The notes under the pieces are model-generated. The model was not told the origin of the DNA. It saw nothing but the letters and a program-made list of their open reading frames with translations, and searched no databases. Both the position numbers and the translations under genes were made by a program. A stretch of DNA of 64,000 bases from Atherinomorus stipes (taxonomy: Eukaryota > Chordata > Actinopteri > Atheriniformes > Atherinidae). Below are positions 46,204-58,871 of the stretch, in pieces. Each line of letters starts with the position of its first letter. Position 1 is the stretch's first letter. The stretch is from the NCBI GenBank assembly GCA_023101725.1, contig JALJCO010001126.1, positions 62,001-126,000 on the forward strand. The letters are read 5' to 3'.

Positions 46204-48073
46204 GTCACTTTTTCTTCATTTGTGCATAGTTGAGTATATATGAATATTCAGGGAAAGCTCCCTTAACACGACTGACTGACCACCGGTGTACGTAATGAGG
46301 TGGCACCAATCATAAAAACGACAAATACGCATGCGCAGCATCGTAGCAAGACGCCCTGTTTGTTCAAGAGAAACTTGAGGAGACCTATCCACTCTGTCTT
46401 AGGAAGAAACAAACAGCCTGCGGGAGGATTTCCTCAGAGACAAGCAGCCATCAGCTAACAGACCTTTGCCCCAGAGTTTGGAAGAAAAGCTTCTTTTTTT
46501 CTTTTTTTTTTAGCTTTAGAGGATGGCAAGTTGGGAAAAAATGTGGTTGTGTTGGGCGTGGGAGTTTATTCGTTGTACTGGAATACATTTAATCCACTTG
46601 CCAGAAGTGGCTAGATTTTATCTTCAGATAAGAAAAAACTTCACTCCTGACAACTTCATGAATCTCGGGTAGTAAAGTACTGTTTCTCGGGGCCTACTTC
46701 TGAAACCTGACACAGTTCCCAGCATAGAAATGCCTCACGGACAGACAACAACACTCGTGAGTGAAAACGTGTCCCAGCTCAATGCTAACTGTTAGCCTAT
46801 GACTTGTTTGATAATTTACTTACTTGTCAGGGTCTCAGTGGTATCGTATGTACTTCAAATTTCATATCAGACTCTGGGTTGAGCGCATACAGCTCCATAG
46901 CTTTTATTCCGTCAGCCGGAGTCCAAGACAGAATCTGTGTCTGTTCCGGGGCGACGTCATGAACTGGAAAACATGTCACGATTAGTCGAGAGCTTTGGTG
47001 GTTCAGCGCAGTCAGTCCTTTTACTTCCGTGTTGGAAATTAGAAGCATAAAAAACTAATATTTAACACCAGATTAGTTTCTGTAGTGTCTAGGGGAACAT
47101 ATTCAGCTTATATGTGCCTGTGGTTGACTTTTGGAGCGTTTGAAAAGCATGATACAGCTCCTTTAAATCCATTCAGTTTCCATTTTTTTTAATAAAGAAA
47201 AAAGTATAAAATAGTATTTTTTTTAAAAATGGTGGAGTTTCAAGAAAAACATAAGTTGCCTAAAATAATGAAGATTCTTTTTATCGAAATCATTATTAGC
47301 AGTTTTTACAAATGTATGTCCCAGCAGATCTGATACAAAAAACAGTGAGGTTCAGCTCATTCATCCTGACCAACTATTAAAGCTGCTCACAAGCTTTAAT
47401 AGTTAGCGTCACTTTCATTTCTGTCACCCGGCTCCCGGATGAACAGCTGCGTTGTTAATGTGATTTAACAGTTAACAATCCTATTTCACTGGAAGTTCTG
47501 GGGCGGGATGTGAAACGTCTATGTTACTGCCACATTTTGCAGCTTTATTTCAGTCATTTTATTATTTTTAAAAATCGATTTATGGACATTTATGAATCAA
47601 AATTGAGTCAACACATTTCATGATGTATCAAATTTTTTGTGAATCGGCACACCCCTATACATGCAATATTTAATGTTTCAGTGAGCATTTCAGTCACAAT
47701 TAATTTAGCTGAATATTACATTCTCTTTTATTACTAATGGATATGTAGTAAGTGCTTGAAAGAGGCATGCGTCACTTCTGCAAAAGTTGGGACATACAAA
47801 AACACATTTAATGGAAACATGTGCACACCTGAACAGAAACTCTTCCAAACTGAAGCCAGGCTGTTGACGTTTAATGTTAGAACCTGTCACAAATTTATTT
47901 TGACACATCTGCTCATTTATAATGAATGAGGGGTGATACCAGGATGTGGAAAGGCTCAGGGAAAATCTGTCTTGCTTCTCCTTGGGAAAAAAATGTGTGA
48001 ATAACTGGGAGCTTTTCACTTCAATGATATTAATGAAGCTAAATAATGACATTTTTATCATTAGTTGTAAATA
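46204..48073. other. non-coding stretch
   Basis: No gene recognised. The phrase CATGATACAGCTCCTTTAAA ending near 47166 looks like the right end of another TTAA-type MITE, but its left end was not found. Confidence 0.4.
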
Positions 48074-48225
48074 CAGTTGTGTGAAAAAGTGTTTGCCCCT
48101 TCGTGATTTCTTACTTTGTTGCATTTTTGCCACACTTCAATGTTTCAGATCACCAAACAAATTTAAATGTGAGACAAAGATAACAAGTAAAAAGAAAATG
48201 CAGTTTTTATATCAAGATTTTTATT

Positions 48226-48299
48226 TGTGTGTGTGTGTGTGTGTGTGGGGGGGTGTGCGTGTGTGGGTGTGTGTGTGTGTGTGTGTGGGGGGGGGGGGG
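48226..48299. repeat. (GT)n microsatellite with G run
   Basis: GT units interrupted by GGGG stretches and ending in a run of about 12 G. Confidence 0.9.
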
Positions 48300-48565
48300 T
48301 GGATATCCAAACCTCCATGGCCCTGTGTGAAAAAGTGAGATCTATCAGTCTGGAAAAGGTTAAAAAGCCATTTCTAAAGCTTTGGGACTCCAGTGAACCA
48401 CAGTAGGAGCCATTATCCACAAATGGTGAAAACATGGAACGGTGGTGAACCTTCTCAGGAGTGGCCAACCGACCAAAATTACCCCAAGAGCAAGACTCAT
48501 CCAAGAGGTCACAAAAGACCCCACAACATTATCCAAGAACTGCAGGCCTCACTTGCCTCAATTAA

Positions 48566-50096
48566 AGTGCTGGTGACACGATTATCATTTCATGTAATGC
48601 TACTATACAATATTACAGCAACACTAAATGAGTGGCTCAGTGGAATTGTAAGTCAAACAGACTTGTTTTCACAGAAATATATTAAGTTTTCTGAGTTTGA
48701 AAGGAGCTCTGCAACAGCGACTAAGAAAAACACGACGCCATATTGAGACGTCAGCGAAAGATCTCGGTCGGCTTTTTTTTTTTTTTTTTTTTTTTTATTT
48801 ACTCGGTCGGCTAACAACAAGCAACATGGAAGCGGTGGACGGTAACGATAGTCCCAGCCTGGAATTGATTTGTTTGGCGGAATCATCAGACAGTTCAGAA
48901 GAGTTAGGTGATGTTGAGGAATATAGAGGCATCACACCTTATAGATTTGAGCCTTACCAAACGGACTTCATGCCGAGTGAGCAAGACTCTGAAAGCGGGA
49001 GTGCCGGAGAAGATGACATGGTCATTGCAGCAGCAGAGGGAAACACACGGCAGGGGAACACCGATTGGTATGTCTTTGTTATACATTACGATTAGCATTT
49101 TTTGTTGTTAATGATTTGTTTATATAGTAATTTGTGAATAAATGTAACTATTTAAAAAAATGATTTTTAATCTCTCCACACCCACCTGGACACCAGCGCC
49201 CATTTAGCTGTATTTTCAATTAACAACAGCAAGCCGCTATATGGACATAAACATGGTTATAAAGCTTAGATAAATACATAAATAAATACACGAATAAAAA
49301 GAAGCAACTGCATCTCCCTACCTTTGAAGTGGATCCAGAAGCCATTTTATAAGTCCAATCTTCAATTGTTTACATTGTTCACAGTCCTTCTGTTCGTAAG
49401 TTCGTGAGGTTTCACCAATTTAAAGTAATCAAAAATATTTTTGATGAAAACGATTCCGTAGTGTGAAAATAGCCGACACACAGAGAAAAAAAATCATTTT
49501 TCACCGTCCAAAAAGTCCGCTCGTCACAGCTACACGGTTTGTTTAGTAACATCTTGCTACGACCCCTAATGTAGCTGTTGGGGTGTGCTTGTTTTCCTCA
49601 CTCTCCTTCCTGCAAAACAAGTGTCCACATCCGTTTTACTCTAAATTTAACCCTCAGACACTCCTTGTCTTAAAACAAGCGCTCTCAGCTTGGAACCCCA
49701 TTCGACAGCACACAGCGCTGACAGCACAGCTAAAAGTCCCGTAGCTGGAAACTTGAATAAACTTACGCCATTCTTATGAGTGTTTGGACAAAAACCTGCA
49801 ACACAACGCGACGGCATATCTGTAACCTTTAGCCAGTAAAGCTAAAACAAAAGGAGAAACTGTTAGCAAAACCGCTAGCTCTCCAGTCAACAAGCCGGGT
49901 GGGCAGTGTTTCGCTGATGTCACATCCGGTTTTGTACTCCTGTGGTGAACAGCGCCACAGTCTGGTCAGAAAAGCAGCAATGTTTTCTAATAACTCATTT
50001 ATGCAGCTGCGGTTGTTTATGTTACATAGATCATCATGAAGGACGTTTTGGTCTATAAAACATGGCAAAAAATGTTAAAATCGTGTCACCAGCACT
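48566..50096. mobile_element. Kolobok-like DNA transposon inserted at TTAA in the Tc1 copy
   Basis: The ends AGTGCTGGTGACACGAT and ATCGTGTCACCAGCACT are perfect 17-bp inverse complements. TTAA flanks both sides (48562-48565, 50097-50100), and removing the insert plus one TTAA restores continuous Tc1 sequence. The interior has one recognisable coding exon (48826-49067) but no transposase, so this copy is non-autonomous. Copies or pieces of the same family are at 2115-2279 and 31395-32670. Confidence 0.75.
48826..49067 (+). pseudogene. first exon of a P2X7-C-terminal-like (zinc-binding) protein, isolated
   Basis: The ATG at 48826 opens MEAVDGNDSPSLELICLAES, then an acidic serine-rich stretch, then RGITPYRFEPYQTDF, ending GNTDW at a donor GATTG|GTATGT (49067/49068). 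Many teleost and invertebrate predicted proteins share the acidic 'PYRFEP' head and 'GNTDW' exon end and continue into a P2X7 intracellular-type cysteine-rich domain. That domain is not found downstream before the element ends, so only the head exon is left. Its start just after a long T run and its place inside a Kolobok-like element suggest it is the element's accessory gene or a captured host exon. Function unknown. Confidence 0.5.
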
Positions 50097-50838
<742 letters not shown>

Positions 50839-51124
50839 GTTTAGGGGGCAATCACTTTTTCACACAGGGCCATGTGGGTTTGGATTTTTTTCCCCTCTAA
50901 AAAATAAAAATCTCCATTTAAAAACAGCATTTTGTGTTCACTTGTGTTATCATTGTCTCACAGTTAAATTTGTTTGATGATCTGAAACATTTAAGTGTAA
51001 CTAACATGCAAAAAATAAGAAATCAGGAAGGGGGCAAACACTTTTTCACACAACTGTCTTCTGTATAACATTGATTAGTACAAAACAGCTGAAGACAACA
51101 ACTGATTTCAATCCACGGTACTTA

Positions 51125-51300
51125 TATCTATCTATTCATCCATCCATTCATTCTCTTTACCATTTATTCCAATTAAGTTGTGCAGGGAGAGCTAAAGTCT
51201 ACCCCGGTAGCTACTTGGCAAGAGGCAGGAACAAGCAGGGACACTTACGACAGCTCATGCTCACACTCACTACTAGGGTGAATTTAGTGACCGACTAACC
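51125..51300 (-). mobile_element. degraded fragment of the tRNA-like SINE
   Basis: ATTCTCTTTACCATTTATTC, then GCTAAAGTCTACCCCGGTAG and CTCACACTCACTACTAGGG, align with 19165-19340 of the SINE copy with many changes. The tRNA-like head is missing. Confidence 0.5.
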
Positions 51301-51477
51301 TAAAAAAACATCTCAACACCTGAGTGCAAAAACCCAAATCACCTGGATTTAACTCAGGAAATAGGTACAAGCATCCTAATGGATAATTACTGCATGGGAA
51401 ATTATCTTTCAGCTGGCAACAAACTATTAACCCCAACTTGTGCAATAAGTAACTCCTCATTTCTTAAAGGATAACTT

Positions 51478-52081
51478 TCTTTTGTTACACCTGGACCTTA
51501 TTTCTAGGAGTATTTACATGCATTTACTCACTGGTAAAGTTTCTGCATCACTTTGAGTCCTTTGAAAGATATTACGTTGAATCGCCCTTCAGTATACATC
51601 AGTAAAATGGCGGAGACGGGGCAGTCACTATAGAAGACATTATCTGCAGCAAAACTTCTTGATTTCATCAATGCTTTCACTAGAATGAACAAACAAATGA
51701 GTACTATTGTCCTGTGAGTTCAGAGTTTTGCAAATTGTGTTTTTGTTGTTGTCCGGGTAACAAGCTGCTCTTCTCAGCTGTACTACGGAAGCGCGGGCCC
51801 TGAAAAGTGTGTAGAACACTCTGATAACTAACGTAATGCTAAATCTGGATTCACAGGACAATAGTAGTTGTTTGTTCGTTCATTCTACTTAAAATATTGG
51901 TGAAAATCAAGGAGTTTTACTGCAGATAATGTCATATAGAGGCTGCCGTCTCCGCTATTATTACTGGATGTACACCAAAGGGCGACTCAAGTTATATCTC
52001 AAAGTGATGCTTTACCGGTGAGTAAATGCACGTACATACTCCTAGAAATATGGTCCAGGTTGAAAAAAAGAAAGTTATCCT
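51478..52081. mobile_element. TTAA foldback MITE, family C copy 2
   Basis: The left end AGGATAACTTTCTTTTGTTA and right end AAAAAGAAAGTTATCCT are inverse-related, with TTAA on both sides (51474-51477 and 52082-52085). It is collinear with 30520-31166 (shared: GAGTACTATTGTCCTGTGAG, TGTGTAGAACACT and AATCAAGGAGTTTT), though about 40 bp shorter. Confidence 0.85.
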
Positions 52082-52089
52082 TTAAACAA

Positions 52090-52905
52090 CCATGTGGAAA
52101 GACGCATCCCATGGTCGTGGATAAGATGTTCGTCTGTTTAAGAAGCGCCAAATCATTGGCATCAAGCAGAGAAAACGTCTAGGCAGAACCGGGACCAAAA
52201 CTGGGTTAAGAGCTCTCCAATGTATAAACATCTTGGTAGGATTTGTGAGGAACGATCTTCTTCCAGTATGAAATGTGAATGATTGTGAACGGTGAACACT
52301 TAAACGTTTAGTTTGAGTTTATTTATTTAAAAAGAGACAATGCATCGTAACGTAAATAGAAAATGTAAATATTCAGGATTATAGCAAATCTAATTTCCAT
52401 CCTTATTCCTTTCCATCCTTAGTGAAATCAAATGGAAGAGAAAAACAACAGTAGAACTCAATGTTATGTTTAATAGTGAAAGTGAGAACATTTCTAAGCA
52501 CAATGTGAAGGAAACTAAAGGGATTGGGACTGAACAGCTGTGTAGCTGTAAGAAAACCACTAATCAGTGAGGCTAACTGGGGAAAAAGGCTTAAGTTTGC
52601 TAGGAAGCACAAAGATTGGACTGTGGAGCAATGGAAGAAGGTCATGTGGTCTGATGAGTCCAGATTTACCCTGTTCCAGAGTGATGGAGCATCAGGGTAA
52701 GAAGAGAGGAGGATTAAGTGATGCAGCCATCATGCCGAGAGTCTACTGTACAAGCCTGTGGGGGCAGTGTTATGATCTGGGGTTGCTGCAGTTGCTCAGG
52801 TCTAGGTTCAGCATCATTATTTGCTAAAGAATGAGGTCAGCAGATACCTGAATATACTGAATGAGCAGGTTTTTCCATCAATGGATTTTTTTTCTTCCCT
52901 GGTAA
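52090..52905 (+). pseudogene. decayed Tc1-like transposase (second Tc1 family)
   Basis: Collinear with a familiar fish Tc1 transposase gene. The N-terminal part at 52110-52300 has TCTGTTTAAGAAGCGCCAAA and ATCATTGGCATCAAGCAGAG. The middle at 52435-52690 encodes RKTTVELNVMFNSES-like sequence, then KHKDWTVEQWKKVMWSDESR with the first catalytic aspartate context, then RFTLFQSDGASG. The frame is broken many times, and about 110 bp of unrelated sequence (approx. 52305-52415) interrupts it. The copy stops at TTTTTTTCTTCCCTGG (52905) before the last catalytic residue, and no terminal inverted repeats remain. Confidence 0.75.
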
Positions 52906-52913
52906 GATGACCG

Positions 52914-53761
52914 CAGGGCTGGACTGACCATTGGGCGTACCGGGCATTTTCCCGGTGGGCCGACAGTGATTTTGGGCCGGCTGTGCCTTTTTTTAAAAAA
53001 AAATTTGGTAGCTTTTGTAGTCAGTGGCATAAGTCATCATACCTATTGGTACAAAACTGGTAGGTCGGCCCATTATTCCTGAGTGATTGTGGGCTGGACC
53101 AATTACAGCTGGGAGCTGATGCCCCTCCTCAATCTTGGGCCACCAGTCGATCAATCAATCACACAGAGAAAACTACAGGAAGAGGAAAATTGGGAATAGG
53201 TGGCTTTCAGTCACGTGACCCGGACGCCGCGCGAAATGCAGACGGAGGGCAACAAGCGTTTTCCTCCAGTTCAAAACACAGCGAAATGAATGACAGCGGG
53301 TATGCTGGGGCTTTGAATGGGCTGGTCCAGACACCATATTGGCAAAAAATATATTTATACATAAGATATGAGCCATGAAGTCTAAATAAACCAGACTGGT
53401 CTCATACTGGTCTCATAATCTTGTAGATTTACCGGCCGTGTGGCGATTTACATCACTAACCATCTCGCTGCTGACAAAGCAACGCTCATAACTTTACTTC
53501 TGGGCATCCGATCTTAAAAATTACAACTGTAGGGGGGACAGGTGTCCAAAATAAATAAGTTAACGTGGTTTAGACGTGTCGGTCTCCCCCATGAGGCTGA
53601 GCTGCCTTTCCAATATCGCTTTCTCTCCCTAAGAGGGATTTTCCACACTGTTGCAGTGTTAACTTGTTTGTGAGCAGTGGAGGATGTGTGAGGCTCGGCC
53701 ACCATCACACACGAGGATGATTAGCTGTTTGTTTGTTTTTTAACCGTAAAATGGACTGTAC
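52914..53761. other. non-coding stretch, starting with a hAT-like end
   Basis: CAGGGCTGGACTGACCATTG at 52916 looks like the left end of a fish hAT element, but no right end is seen. The remainder (to 53761) shows a CpG-bearing patch around 53210 and nothing coding. Confidence 0.4.
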
Positions 53762-53879
53762 TTATGAAATGAAATGAAATGAAAAATATTTATTCATCCC
53801 CGAAGGGAAATTCAGTATTGTAAAAGCTCACTTTTTTTTTTTTTTTTTAATAAACAAAAAAGTCAGTCAGTCTTGTTCT

Positions 53880-55505
53880 TTAGGGTGATGGTTGCTGGCA
53901 GGAATGAATTCCTGTATCTCTCCGTCCTACAGCGAACTTGACGCAGCCTCCCACTGAACACACTGTTGATTCTTCACCGTGTTGTGGAGAGGATGGGAAG
54001 TGTCCTCCATCATCTTCATCAGCTTGTGCAGCATTCTTTTTTTGAACGATCAGCTCCAGCGGCTCCAGAGTTATCCCCAGCACAGAACCAGCTTTCTTGA
54101 TCAGCTTGTTTAGTTTCTTCAAGTCTCTGATTCTGATGCTGCTTCCCCAGCAGATGGCTGCAAAGCTAATTGCACTTTCTACAACAGACTTATAGAAGAT
54201 CTGCAACATCTTGGTGCAGACGTTGAACGATCTTAGCTTCCTTAAGAAGTAGAGTCTGCTCTGACCTTTCTTGTAGATGTAGTCGCTGTTGCATTTCCAA
54301 TCGAGTCTGTTGTCCAGCTGAACTCCACGGTATTTGTAGTTCTCTACCACCTCCACCTCCTCTTCCAGGATGTAGACAGGACTATGCTGCTTATTCTTGC
54401 TCCTCCTGAAGTCAACAATCATCTCTTTAGTCTTGCTGGTATTTAAGATGAGCTGATTGTTACTGCACCATTTCACAAACTGATTGACAAGTTCCCTGTA
54501 CTCAGCTTCTTGTCCATCACTGATACACCCCACAACTGCAGAGTCATCAGAATATTTCTGCAGATGACAGGACTCAGAGTTGTACTGGAAGTCTGAGGTG
54601 TACAGTGTAAAGAGGAATGGTGAGAGTACAGTCCCTTGTGGTGCTCCAGTGCTGCTGACCACCATCTCAGACACACAACCTTTCAGTCTCACAAACTGTG
54701 GTCTGTTTGTGAGGTAGTCGTAAATCCAGGTGGTTGTGGAGGGATCCACCTGGAAGTTATGGAGCTTCTGACATAACAAAGCAGGCTGAATAGTATTAAA
54801 TGCACTTGAAAAATCAAAGAACATGACCCTCAAAGTGCTGCCTGACTGGTCCAGATGAGAGTGGGCTCTCTGAAGCAAGAAGATGATGGCGTCTTCAACC
54901 CCAAGCCCATTACGATATGCGAACTGTAATGGGTCCTGAAAGGTATTCACTTGCTTGTTGAGGTGAGCCAGTAAGAGTCTCTCCAGGACTTTCATGATGT
55001 GAGATGTCAGGGCAACTGGTCTGTAGTCATTTGGTTCAGCTGGTTGTGTTTTTTTAGGGACAGGAACAAGACAGGATGTTTTCCACAGCACAGGAACTCT
55101 GTTCTGTCTCAGGCTGGTGTTAAAAAGGTGCTGGAGAACCGGACATAGTTGTTCTGAGCAGGTCTTGAGAACTCTGGGACTGACACCATCTGGACCTGCA
55201 GCCTTGTTCCGGTTCAGTTTTTCTAGTTGTTTCTTGACCTGGTCACAGGAGACAGTCAGGCTGGAGGTGGAGGCAAAAGAGGTCTCAGGATGTCCTGATG
55301 TGGAGGGAGATGAGGCTGTGTTCAGGTCCATGACTGAGGTGCAGGGTGACAGAGTGGAGGTGGGACAGGAAAGCTGTGGGCTCATGGAGGGTGTGTGGAA
55401 TGTTGTGTTGTCGACAGGGGGGAACTGAACCTATTGAAGAACATGTTCAGTTCGTTAGCTCTGTCCAGACCTCCATCAGTCTGGTCCCCCTTTAACTTGA
55501 AGCCA
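53880..55505 (-). pseudogene. reverse transcriptase of the CR1/L2/Rex-group LINE
   Basis: The minus-strand frame 55385-53880 contains the ordered reverse transcriptase blocks: LNRNKAAGPDGVSPRVLK, YRPVALTSHIMKVLERLLLA, FAYRNGLGVEDAIIFLLQRA, MFFDFSSAFNTIQ (first catalytic aspartate), APQGTVLSPFLFTLYTSDF and KYSDDSAVVG (the YxDD box with Ser at x), followed by LNTSKTKEMIVDFRR. It copies element RNA into DNA at the nicked target. Two frame breaks are seen: one at the six-base G run near 55415-55425, separating the region after the insertion junction from this frame, and one at the seven-T run near 54033-54039, which garbles the last approx. 50 codons. The copy is therefore probably inactive. Confidence 0.85.
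55494..55505. repeat. left target-site duplication of the inserted LINE
   Basis: AACTTGAAGCCA, repeated exactly at 62722-62733 after the A tail. Confidence 0.9.
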
Positions 55506-55507
55506 AT

Positions 55508-58500
55508 TACTCTGATAGGGCGGTATTATTGGGCGGAGACTTCAACATGGTATGTGATCCAGGTATGGACAGGCTCAGTACAGCAGGACATAACAAAATA
55601 TGGCATTCATCAGATATCGTTAAGCAGTACATGAAGGATTTCGGCCTTTGTGATGCATGGCGATCTCATCACCCCACCACGAGACAATATACCTTCTTCT
55701 CCTCAGTTCATCATTCCTACTCTAGATTAGATTACTTCTTAACCAGCAGCTCACTGATGAGTGAAATCTCAGAAATAGAAATCCATCCAATAACCATCAG
55801 TGATCACGCACCAGTATCATTAACTCTGAGAAATAAAACTATTAAACCAGCAACTAGGAGTTGGAGATTTAATACATCATTACTGAAAGATCCTGAGTTT
55901 ATCAGCTATTTTAAAAGAGAATGGTCCATTTATCTAGAGAACAACGATGTACCAGAAACTCCAGCATGTGTCCTTTGGGAAGCAGGTAAAGCAGTAATGC
56001 GAGGAAAAATAATTTCCTTCTCTTCCCATAAAAAAAAAAAGGAAGCTGCAAGAATCTCGGAATTAGAAGTTAGAATTAAATCACTAGAAGACGCCTACCA
56101 GGTCTCCCCGGAGGAACACATGCTGAATGATATAAGGAAATTCAAGCTCGAGTTAAACAAAATAATAGACCAAAAAACACAATTCTTAGTTCAAAGACTT
56201 CGTTTAGAAAACTTCGACCATGGTAACAAGTCTGGCAAGCTTCTAGCTAATCAGTTAAAAATAAATAAGGAAAAAGCAACAATCTCCTCCGTTAAAGACT
56301 CAGAAGGAAGTATCAGCCATGATCCTGACCAGATAAATAACATTTTTAGAAACTTCTACAGAACACTATATAAATCACAAATAAACCCCACAGATGATGA
56401 TATTAATCAATTTCTTAATAGTATCATTCTTCCAAAACTACAACAGGAAAATATTACGGTTTTAGATTCACCCCTTTCAATAAGTGAATTACATGACGCT
56501 CTGCAACATATGCCCAATAATAAAGCCCCAGGCCCAGATGGATATCCGGTCGAATTTTACAAAGAGTTCTGGACAATTCTGGCTCCCACTTTTTATAAAA
56601 TGATACTAGAAATAAAAGAGAAACAGAAAATACCACCAAATATGAATTCAGCAAATATCACCGTATTATTAAAACCAGGTAAAGACCCGACACTTCCAGC
56701 TAGTTATCGGCCAATCTCATTAATAAATGTAGATCTTAAGATAATCAGCAAAGCACTCGCTAAAAGGATAGAAAAAAATAACTCCTCTGATAATACATCC
56801 TGATCAAACTGGTTTTATTAAAGGTCGACATTCTTCTACTAACACACGCAGGCTGATTAATCTAATAGACTATGCTACCATTCATAATCTGGAATCCACT
56901 ATCATCTCGTTAGATGCAGAAAAAGCCTTCGATCGTGTTAACTGGAAATTCCTGTTTGCAACATTAAATAAATTTGGTTTTGGTCCTTATTTCATAGACT
57001 GGATAAAAATACTTTATAACAACCCTAATGCATGTGTGAGGACCAATGACCAAACTTCTCCAAGTTTCTGTTTACAGCGAGGCACCAGGCAGGGCTGCCC
57101 GCTCTCCCCTTCACTTTTTGCCATTTTCATTGAACCACTAGCAGCCGCTATAAGACAGGACAGAGATATTAAAGGGATCCCCGGCAAAAATCTAGAACAT
57201 AAAATAAGTCTTTATGCAGACGACGTACTGCTTTTCCTCCAGAACTCATCAACATCTCTCTCCCAGACAATCACATTGATCAATAAATTTTCAATGATAT
57301 CTGAGTACTCTATTAACTGGACCAAGACTACAGCTTTATCTGTTAATTGTACTTTACAAAACATCCCTAACACCACAATACAGTCTGGTAATATCAGATA
57401 TTTAGGAATAAATATTTCTCCACAACTTTCTGAGTTAATAAAGTTAAATTATGTCCAGCTATTAAAGTCAATAGAGGAAGATCTCACGCGATGGAAGCAC
57501 TTACCCATATCACTCATGGGGAGAGTTGCTACCATCAAAATGATGGTTCTACCGAAAATTAACTACTTGTTCTCAATGATACCCACCAAACCTTCCTCCA
57601 GTTGGTTTAAGTCACTGGACTCTCACATTTCCAAATTTCTTTGGAAAAACAAGCCATCACGTATCAGTTTAAAAACCTTACAACAGGTAAAAGACCGGGG
57701 AGGGTTAGACTCACCCAATTTCAATTATTATTTCCTAGCAAATAAGCTACAATTTATTTCCAAATGGCTGAAACCTTCCCATCTAGATGAACCGTGGCTA
57801 GACACAGAACAAGCATTATGTGAGGATCTGGATGTCTCTGATTTGCCGTTCATCAGTTCAGCAGTCAGATCTCATAAATGCTTTAAAAGTATCAACATCT
57901 GCTCTACTCTGAAAGCATGGTGGGAATTCCTGAAGTTAACCGAGTCTTCTATTATTCCATGTAAACTCACACCCATCTGGAATAACCTGGATATTTTACA
58001 AAACAAGAAAATGATTAATTTTGTGCATTGGAAGGATAAAGGAGTAAAACAATTACAACATATCATTGAAAATGGAAAATTCCTGTCATTTAATACACTT
58101 ACCTTACAATACGGGATCAGTAGTACTAAATTCTTAGAATACCATCAACTTAAATCTATATTAAGCAAAAAATATACCTCTAACCAACTGATCTTGCAGA
58201 CTCCGGTCAGGGTAGCAGAATTCCTGAATCTCTCTATCCCCAAACTACTGTCGAAAATATATAGATTATTATTAAAACTGGATGATTCAATTTCCCTTCC
58301 AACTTCGAAGTGGGAGGCTGACTTGTCCAGAACCCTTAACCAAAACACATGGACACAGATATGTTTAAACACGTTCCTAATGACTAAAAACTCAAATATG
58401 CAGTTGATACAATTCAAGGTTTTACACAGAGTACATTACACAGGACAGAGGATGTTCAAGATGGGTCTGTCACCTTCAAATATTTGTTTGCACTGCAATG

Positions 58501-58871
58501 AGAATACAACAGACAATTATCTTCACGCCTTGTGGTCTTGTCCACCTGTCCAGAGGTTTTGGCTTCAGGTGTGTGATGACATGTCAACGTGGCTCAGGTG
58601 TAACTTTCCTGCAAGCCCCACACTGTGTTTACTGGGGGACTTGGATGAGATCAACACGGTAACCAACTATGCACATATGATACTTACTGTATTATGTATT
58701 GCAAAGAAAACTATCTTGGTAAACTGGAAATCCAAAAATAATCTGAGCATTAGCCAGTTTAGGAATTTCTTAGTAGACCATATCAGTATTGAGACGATGT
58801 CTGCCTCCTCTAAGAACCAGTTAGATGAATTCCACTCCCTCTGGTCCCCTGTGATTAGCTCCATCACTTAA
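55508..58871 (+). pseudogene. ORF2 of the L1/Tx1-type LINE (endonuclease remnant, reverse transcriptase, C-terminal zinc knuckle)
   Basis: The frame is open from the insertion junction to 56803, then continues one frame over to the stop at 58871. The shift is one extra A in a seven-A run at about 56769-56777. Motifs in order: LLGGDFNMVCDP (endonuclease), YSRLDYFLTSSS and ISDHAPVSLTL (endonuclease histidine), KAPGPDGYPVEFYKEFW, ANITVLLKPGKDPTLPASYR, DQTGFIKGRHSSTN, ISLDAEKAFDRVNW (first catalytic aspartate), TRQGCPLSPSLFAIFIEPLA, SLYADDVLLFL (YADD box) and CLHCNENTTDNYLHALWSC, a Cys/His motif typical of L1-group ORF2 C-termini. The product would nick the target and prime reverse transcription. 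The missing N-terminus and the frameshift make this copy inactive. Confidence 0.85.

Larger units (their letters stand above)
53762..55505 (-). mobile_element. CR1/L2/Rex-group LINE, 3' half (interrupted copy)
   Basis: Minus-strand LINE. The 3' end at 53762 carries a (TTTCA)n tail and GAATTTCCCTTCGGGGATG. The reverse transcriptase ORF follows upstream. The other half of the same element lies at 62722-64000, and the two halves rejoin exactly when the 7.2-kb LINE between 55506 and 62721 is removed (reading ...ITGFK, then LKGDQTDGG in the same frame). Confidence 0.85.
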
